From Cerioporus squamosus (Eukaryota > Basidiomycota > Agaricomycetes > Polyporales > Polyporaceae), in the NCBI GenBank assembly GCA_022592435.1, contig JABYQS010000131.1:43428-107427 (forward strand): a DNA stretch of 64,000 nucleotides. Reading direction: 5' to 3'. Positions 57,274-64,000 of the stretch are shown one piece after another. Made by a program: the position numbers and the translations under genes. The first letter of the stretch is position 1. Each line of letters starts with the position of its first letter. Below the pieces are notes generated by a model, which was not told where the DNA came from, searched no databases, and worked only from the letters and a program-made list of their open reading frames with translations.

Positions 57274-60200
57274 CCGGACTTGGCCTTCTTTGCCTTTTTG
57301 TGCTTCGCCTTCTTCCCACTCTCCTTTGCGTCACCCTCGCCGTCTACCCCTGCATCCTCAGCTTTCCTCTTGATAGCAGTAGCCTTAGCTTTCTCATTGC
57401 TCTTGTCTGTAGCTTTCGACCCCGCTTTGTCATCTTGTAGAAGCTGAATGATCTGCTTGCACATCGCCTGCAGCCCGACGGATGCCTTGAAACGGTCATT
57501 CGAAGCGAGGTTGGCAGAAAGTTCGGACCACTTGGAGGGCTCCCAAGCGGAGGACAGCTCCGCGTCGTTCTGAGCGACGCGCTTGCTTTGGCGGACGGCC
57601 ACTAATGCGAGCTTGAGGATGTCCTTGGCCTGCGCGGGTTGAACCGACGCTGTGCCCGTGCCGGAGCACGCTTTCGACAGCGTCTCAAGAATGGCTTTGC
57701 GGAGTTTTGGTACGAACGCCAGTACTTCCGCCTTGCAGTCACCCTGTTATCCGTGAGTAACACGTAAGGAGGACGAACGAATGCTCTACACATACAATGG
57801 CCGGGAGCTGATTGACGAGTGTCTGGAGGAGATGGAAGGCTTGCATTTGTCGGTAGACGTTAAGCGCATCTTCAGACGCTTTAACAAGGTCATCGCGGAG
57901 ACCCCACGCTGCTTGGGGATGCCTCTTCACGAAGTCATCGAAGAACGCGGTGTTGAGCTTGGACGATTTGCGAGCGACGAAGTCGTGCAATGACTCCCGG
58001 TAAGCTTTCTGCACCGGTTCCACGGCATTGGCATGCAGGAGAACCTTCGCCAAATACACGCTGCACTGATTCAGCGTAGTCAGCACGTCCGAAGTCGACG
58101 CCTTCCGAGCGAGTTCGTGCAGCTCCTCAAGAGTCTTCGCTGCGTCCTCGGCCGCTACGGACGTCGGGATGTCCTTCGACTTGCCGATCCGGTTCCGCAG
58201 GATACCCGTCGCCTTGTCAGAGAGCTGCCTCTCGTCAGGTCCCGTACCGACGATCAGCTCGACGAGCGGCATGATGAGGCGGACGATCAGGGGGCTCGTT
58301 GGCTGTTTTTTGACATAGATGTCAATGAGGTCGAGCACGCGATTCTTGAAGTGCGTCGCCTCCCTCTGCGCATCGACGTCTACACGCAGCGTGAGCACAC
58401 AAGCCAAATACGGGGAGACCAACGCTAGAACACTTGCCTTTTCGGTGCCCCTTCTCGGCGGCGCGCGCCTTGAACGCCGCGGCGAGCTTGTCGTCAATAG
58501 CGAGCATCTGGTCGTCGTCCATCAGATCCTCCTCCGATTCGTCGTCGGAGTCACCCGTCGCCGCTGAGATACCGTTGACGCGCAGTGCTTCCTCGATCTT
58601 GCGCCGGAGCTCTAGGTCGGCCTCCTCGTCCGCCTCTTCCTCGTCCTCGTCCTCTTCTTCGCCAGCGGAGAGGATGACGACGACGAAGACCCCTCGTCAT
58701 CCTCTGCATCATCGTCTTCGTTATCTTCCGCGTCTTCCATCTCCACATCCTCGTCGTCGTCGTCGGCCATGAGCTCTTCAGGATCGCGGCGCTCCAATTG
58801 CTGTAAAGAATTCGCCGAGGTAGATAAGCTACTGCCGCGCGCACACGCCCCAGCAGGCAGGCCCAGCCTCGGAAAGAACTCACGGTGAGAATGAGATCAA
58901 TCGTGCTCTCCTGCACAGAGCCCGACAGCAACGCGAAGACCTGATTGGCCGCGGCGCGCAGATATGCCGTGCCCTTCTCCAGGAAGCCGATGACGGTGTC
59001 GACGAGAACGTCGACGGGCTCGGGAAGTTCCTTGTCCTTGCCCTTGTCTTCGCTCATTGACTTGCGGCCCTTCTTTCCCTTCTTGTTCTCGGCGGGAAAA
59101 AGGCGTGAGGCCCCGTCAATGCAGTTCTGTGAGATAGACTATATTCTAGTGGCGGTACCGAGGAGGGTGACGTAGCGCACTCACCTCGAGCGTTTCTGGA
59201 CCTGCCTCGTCGTCATCGGTGCAGTAGTCGTGCACCAGCGTGGCTGCAAGAAGAAGCTCGACTCCCCGTGCTTCCTCCCGACGGTCCTCGGAAGCCTGCA
59301 TGTAGGTCCTCAGTATCCAGTGGTTATTGACATGGACTTGGAGCACGTACGTCCTTGAGTCGTGAAATGATCTGGCGGGCCTTCTGGCGCTGCTCCACCT
59401 CTTCCTCTTCAGGCTCGTTGAGCGGCCGGACATGCTTCGTATCCTTTTCAAGCTCCTCAATCGTCGCCAGCACTCGGGACACCCAAAACCTTCCGTCAGA
59501 GGCGACCGCAGGGACCTTGGTCGCCTTGCTATCTCCTGTCCGCAGCCGGTCAATCTCCATCGCGACTCTATCGCATCGCAAAAACACAGAAACGTACCTT
59601 TGATAACAGTGGTTTGGCCTGTCAGATCGGCCAAGCACGCCAGCAGCCGCTCACGGCAGTTCTTCCGCAATTCCTCCGAGAAAGCGGGCTTGGGAATGCT
59701 GCGCAGCTAAGGGGCAGAAAGAACGCGTCCGGGGTCAGTAATCTGCGATCTCTCGTCCACGCACGAGGAGGAGGAGAGCGCACATCTACCCCGAGGCCAC
59801 GGACGCGGGGATGGAAGGGGTATCTAAACTTACCGCGGTGATAGCTCCCTTCTCCGACTTCTTCGCGATTATGAAAAGCCCGTGGACGGCGAGCCAGTCG
59901 AGGATCGTCTGTATCCACGCATCGCTCTTGGGAACCGCCCCGTTGCGGATGAGTGCGCTGAGTTGGTCGATGATCCACCCGCGGCGCGTGTTCAGAGCCT
60001 GGATATCTGCCTCCGCCCTGTGCAGTTACAAGAATAGCGCCAGACGAATCGATATGAGTGATCAGCGATGCCCGAAACAAGATGCACGAGAGAACGCGAG
60101 ACCGCTGTACGTACTCTGCGGAAGCGGAAGGCTCTTCGTCGACCTGTTTGAGCAGGTAGTCGATGTAGCTCTGAATACCGTCGTTGTCCATTGACGTCAA

Positions 60201-61881
60201 AATCGACTCAACGGTCTTGGTCTTCGTGAGCTTGTCGAACTGCCGGCTGCCGTTGACGCCAGTGAGCTGGAGGATCAGCGAAAAGCCGATCTTGGGATTG
60301 CTCTTCACAGCATTCTGTATGTCTGTCACCTACGGTATCGACGTGAGATCATCTGAGATGGAGCCGTAGACAGAGATAGCTGAGCTGTGCTGCGAACTTA
60401 CCACCTGCCTGGCAGCCTTGTGAAGATAGCGGTCACTGTTCGACAGGTGGTTGATCCACGAGCGCATGAAGTTCTTCGTGAACAGCATGGGCATGTCGTC
60501 TGCGCTGACGCGGGGCAGCGCCTTTTGGAACACCTGGAAACCCCAGTACTTCCGCTCTGAGGAAGACGTCGAAGCGAACAAGGACTCTGTGGGATGCCGT
60601 ATCTAGCATTAGCCTTGCCGAAGCCGTACGCAGCGACGAATGACAAACCATCAACGACGATCCGGAAAAACTCTGGGAACGATCCCTTGGGCGCACGCTC
60701 GCCTTGGGCGGCAGGTTTTGGCAACACCTGGTCGAGAAGCATGTCCCAGACGAAGTGCACCTGTGGCTTCCACGAGCCAGCCTTCGGCAGATCTGACTCC
60801 TCGTCTTCGTCCGCATCGGATTCCTGTACAGAACGCCGCAAATTAGGGGACAGTGCGGTTCCTCCGATACGGGTTCGAGTTATACCTTCAAGATCCGCGC
60901 AATAGCGCTCAGATTCCCCGTACTGAGCAGGTCAGGGTTCTTGAACGTCGGAGAAAGGTGCTTCTTCCAGTCCCGAGACGGAAACGAGGACTGCAGCTTC
61001 AACGTTAGAGCCACTTTCTCGGGGGTCCACGTCTTGGACTCCGAGTATATTGCGGCGATTGTCGCATCCACGGCTTCGTTCTTCCAAGAAACATCTGACT
61101 GAGCGAGCGCATCCACCGCTAGGCCAATGGACCACCACGCGCTTTCGCGTAACCAAGACTTCTTCTCTCCGAGCTCCATGAGTTGGGCTAGTACTTCTTT
61201 GAAGCTAGACAGGTCGGAGGCAGTAGTGGAAGACGAGGGAAGCGTAGAGTCGCGCAGGAGGAGGCCGGACTGGATGACGGAGGTGAGACCGAACAAGCGA
61301 GCAAACAGAACGTCGCGTTCTTCCTGACCAGTCATGGAGCCCTGGGTCTTGGACGAGTCTAAGATGAGCTGGACGATTTGGGAGCATGTCACCGTGTCGA
61401 TGCGGGACAACAGCTATATGCGGCACGATTTAGCAACTCAACCATGAGATTTAGACCGAAGGTCTTGCCCCAGGCCACGCATGTGTCGTAAACGTTCCGT
61501 AGAACGAGCAGGAGTGCAAGATGTTATCACACGAATGCGCTTCCAGTATGAACGCGCGGAACCTGGGGCAAACGGCCTAGCCGAGGACAGACTACGCACC
61601 TCCGTCAACGCAACCGCGAAACCAAGCCTACTGCTTTCCCTCGGACTCGCAAGTCCCCGTATCAACCGTCTCAGTGAATACGACACGTCCTGCGCGTTCA
61701 GAGCGTCCAGACCATCCGACTTCTTGCCCTCGTCCTCATCCTCCGACGTCTCTGGGGAGTCCTTTGGCACGAAGTTCGACTGGAAGTGTTCGAGAGCAGA
61801 GACCAGTTTCACAGACGCATCGAGACGTTCCTTCTTGTTCGCCGACGAGAGGTGCCAGAAGAGAGGGAGAGTGGTGGACAT
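57270..61881 (-). CDS. POL5: POL5/MYBBP1A-like rDNA transcription and ribosome biogenesis factor
   Basis: A dozen or more exons on the minus strand. The start is MSTTLPLFWHLSSANKKERL, then DALNAQDVSYSLRRLIRGLA, SSRLGFAVALTE, the typical Pol5 N-terminal armadillo region. Helical repeats continue (LFARLFGLTSVIQSGLLL; WWSIGLAVDALAQSD; SWKPQVHFVWDMLLDQVLP; ERKYWGFQVFQKALPRV; LLLAATLVHDYCTDDDEAGP; LPEPVDVLVDTVIGFLEKG). A highly acidic segment (EELMADDDDEDVEMEDAEDN) follows, then LRRKIEEALRVNGI and a Lys-rich nucleolar tail ending [14 protein letters not shown]. Despite its name the yeast protein is not an active polymerase; it acts in rRNA synthesis and 60S assembly. Within the acidic part (58657-58690) the frame changes; a 34-nt GT-AG intron would repair it. 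The final stop overlaps the MSH3 stop. Confidence 0.9.
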
Positions 61882-64000
61882 GGCGGTGGCTGCAGACCAG
61901 TCTCCGGCATGCAGCTTGTGTCCAGTTCTCAAAAATTATGGAAGCGCCGGACAGTGATCGAGAGATAAGATAGACGCTTTCCGTCCTGGGGATCAATCTT
62001 ATCTCCTGCGCTATGTAGCGTGCAAACGATCATCATCCCGCCGGTTTGAACGTGAACTTCGGCCAGCCACAGCTCTCTGAGTCTCTGCATTCCACTTTTG
62101 AGTCTCTACTTGACAAGTACAAACTCCTTGTCAGATGTTTCAGGGAAATGTCCGTATGCAAGCGAAGTTGGGCAGGAGATAGTACAAGGTCAGACCACCC
62201 CAAGCTCGACCCCCCGCGCGACGACCGTGAGTACTGCGTCGACGTCGTAGCATCCATAACGATGAGCCAGGAACCTATGACGCAGACGGAGGCCAAGGCA
62301 GGTCTGGGCCAGCCAAGCCAGGAAGCAAGGGGAGTGAATTGTAGACCAAAGAGGGTAGCGCACATCACAGAACTCACAACAAACCCTTCCGTCAACGAAG
62401 ATCAGAGCTGTAAGTGTTTACTCGCGACCTCGCATGCTTAACGCCGTGTGGGAGGTCGAGATGAAACCCAGGCTGAAGTTGCAGATAAGCGTGGCGCGTG
62501 CAGAGCGTTCGCGGTGTTGCAATTCTGTTCGCAGCGTCGGGCAACGTGCATCGGCGACGATTCGGAAATCGAGAGATTTCGATGACGTCGTGGCAAGGGA
62601 CATTCCCGCGAGTGCGTTGATCAGGGAAAGGGGGACGATCAGCTAGCAGTATTCATGGTCGTGTGCGTCATCGTCGCCCGTAGCAGCGCTAGTCCTTTCG
62701 CAGCGACGTCCTCGATAACATGTGGCTCTTGGTCGCCGGTGTCCTCCAGGAGGTCGCGGGAGGGCGGCTTCCCGCCCTCCACCATTTGACCAAGCTTCGT
62801 CTGAGGGTATTGGAGCGACGTGCCCCCGCAACGAGCATAGTGCGCCCGTCAACCGCACCCTGAGTTGTGCAACCTGTCTGATCGTCCGAGAGTATCAGGA
62901 TGGCAACTCCACACGCATACCAGCTGACAACGCACCTCGGCGTATAACCACCCTGGCACCGCTACTTATCTCCTCCACCGCAGAATCCGCGTAAGAGCGA
63001 GCATGAGATTGTAGTGGAGCAACCCTCACCGCTAGCGACGACGGGCGCGATGTGGGCTGCTCGGCAGGCGGCCGCCCACGACGTATGGGGTGCCGGTGAG
63101 GCGCAGAGGCAGCGTTGTCCGAGGGTATCGTTGACGTTGTCTCCATGCAGACACTGAGAGAGGCAACCCTCACTCGTGTGCGCTCGGATCCTCCGGGTCG
63201 TGGTGTCGATTCACGGAAGCCCGACGTCCATGCATGAATGCTGCCAGCGCTCCGTGCCATTTCTGACGTGATATTGCTCGGACAATACGGCGGTAAGGGC
63301 GGCAGGCTGAGAGTTTCGAACGATGAGTCGACGTGGCGAGTCAAGAAGACGGGAGGTCGGGAGGCTGGGCCGTATCCTCACAGGTAATGGCAGAGCGAGG
63401 CAGAGCGATTCCTCCCATGCTTGCGGGCCCTTGGTCCGTCCGTTTACGACAGGATATCAAGGAGAGGCCCACATGACCAGAGCGTGTTCCCTTCAACGTC
63501 GCTTCGAGTTTGCCTGCAGGCTTCTCCCGACCCGAGAACGCTGGTGGCGGCTGCGGGGTAGAAGCCGTCAGACAGCCTGCGGCGTCAAACAGCGTCGTAT
63601 TCACCGTCCTATCCGCCACGTCCGTGCTCGGTCTTCATCATTCATGTCCCCATTACTCAATCCCAACACCGGATCCTATAACTACTTCACGTCTGGCGCG
63701 GAATGATGACTGTCCGGGCAGAGCACGTATGTAACAGGGTGCGCGGTTATGGTGAGTGGTCCTCACTGTCTTTCATGTCCGTCCGAATCTGGCTACACCA
63801 GCTACATGAGTGGGACACGGCCCAGAGACACGAGGGACAGGCTATCTCTCCGCGCTGTCATCTCCACGGTTTCCCCGCATTATGAAGCGTCTTATTGCCG
63901 TAAGGCAGAGCAAGGATCGCGCGCGGTTGGCGTCCGTGAGGCGTCCGATACTTACCTTGCGCCACAAGGACAATCCGGGGCAGGCACCGCTTCTTAGGTA
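61882..64000. other. Right-edge stretch without a supported gene
   Basis: About 2.1 kb upstream of POL5. Several frames of 80-150 codons exist on both strands but none shows a domain or consistent splicing. On the minus strand a strong donor (GTAAGTAT) at about 63955 follows an open segment reaching the window end (YLRSGACPGLSLWRK), so a gene may enter from the right. A 9-bp hairpin, GGAGGGCGG-CTTC-CCGCCCTCC, lies near 62760. Confidence 0.35.

Noticed and set aside
62046..62441. 131-codon plus-strand frame upstream of POL5
   Set aside because: Begins with TTG rather than ATG and shows no family pattern; the opposite strand is equally open.

Overview
This window looks like nuclear DNA of a basidiomycete fungus, most like a wood-decay agaricomycete. 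Genes are densely packed on both strands and cut by many short GT-AG introns (about 50-70 nt) with CTGAC/CTAAC-type branch sites. The sequence is GC-rich. Recognisable products are typical of fungi and of this group: a HET-domain protein, SHR3, MZM1, an RSO55-like release factor, CAP/SRV2, ASH2, MSH3, POL5, a GGQ factor and F-box families with long lineage-specific tails. Exons were joined by hand from reading frames, splice sites and expected protein motifs, so boundaries are predictions. No tRNA, rRNA, CRISPR array or prokaryotic feature was seen.

Layout, left to right. 1-631: 3' end of BUD13. 1159-3090: HET-domain gene. 3462-6613: coiled-coil membrane protein followed by degenerate repeats. 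6772-8504 (-) and 8705-11444 (+): ALKBH1-like dioxygenase and LETM1/MDM38, sharing a 200-bp divergent promoter. 12067-14202: BTB protein. 14779-16998 (-): Golgi-type fucosyltransferase-like protein. 16999-20169: gene-poor stretch with one P-loop relic. 20170-20893: small unknown protein with a TATA box. 21128-26599 (-): large Ser/Pro-rich protein, with a hAT-like element just upstream (27121-27757). 29032-30057 (-) and 30615-32561 (+): UBE2L3-like E2 and ASH2. 32818-36216 (-): PhoD-like phosphatase. 36660-38681 (-): CAP/SRV2. 39063-40154 (-): RSO55-like and MZM1. 40849-42157: histone H1. 43368-44275 (-) and 44554-45368 (+): SHR3 and RsfS-like, divergent. 46047-46667: LEA-like stress protein. 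47078-52324: two tandem F-box paralogues with a CACTA-like foldback element between them. 53028-57273 (+) and 57270-61881 (-): MSH3 and POL5, tail-to-tail with overlapping stop codons. 61882-64000: no supported gene.

Most genes are conserved housekeeping functions: splicing, chromatin (ASH2, H1), mismatch repair, ribosome biogenesis, mitochondrial maintenance (LETM1, MZM1, RSO55-like, RsfS-like), actin (CAP) and secretory pathway (SHR3, fucosyltransferase). There is no evidence that they form a single pathway or a biosynthetic cluster. I did not find a convincing undescribed multi-gene system. The most unusual items are two non-autonomous DNA transposons with visible target-site duplications, the F-box tandem pair around one of them, the shared stop palindrome of MSH3/POL5, and three places where a conserved gene changes frame (ASH2, PhoD, POL5). 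The frame changes may be base errors in the assembly or unusual introns.
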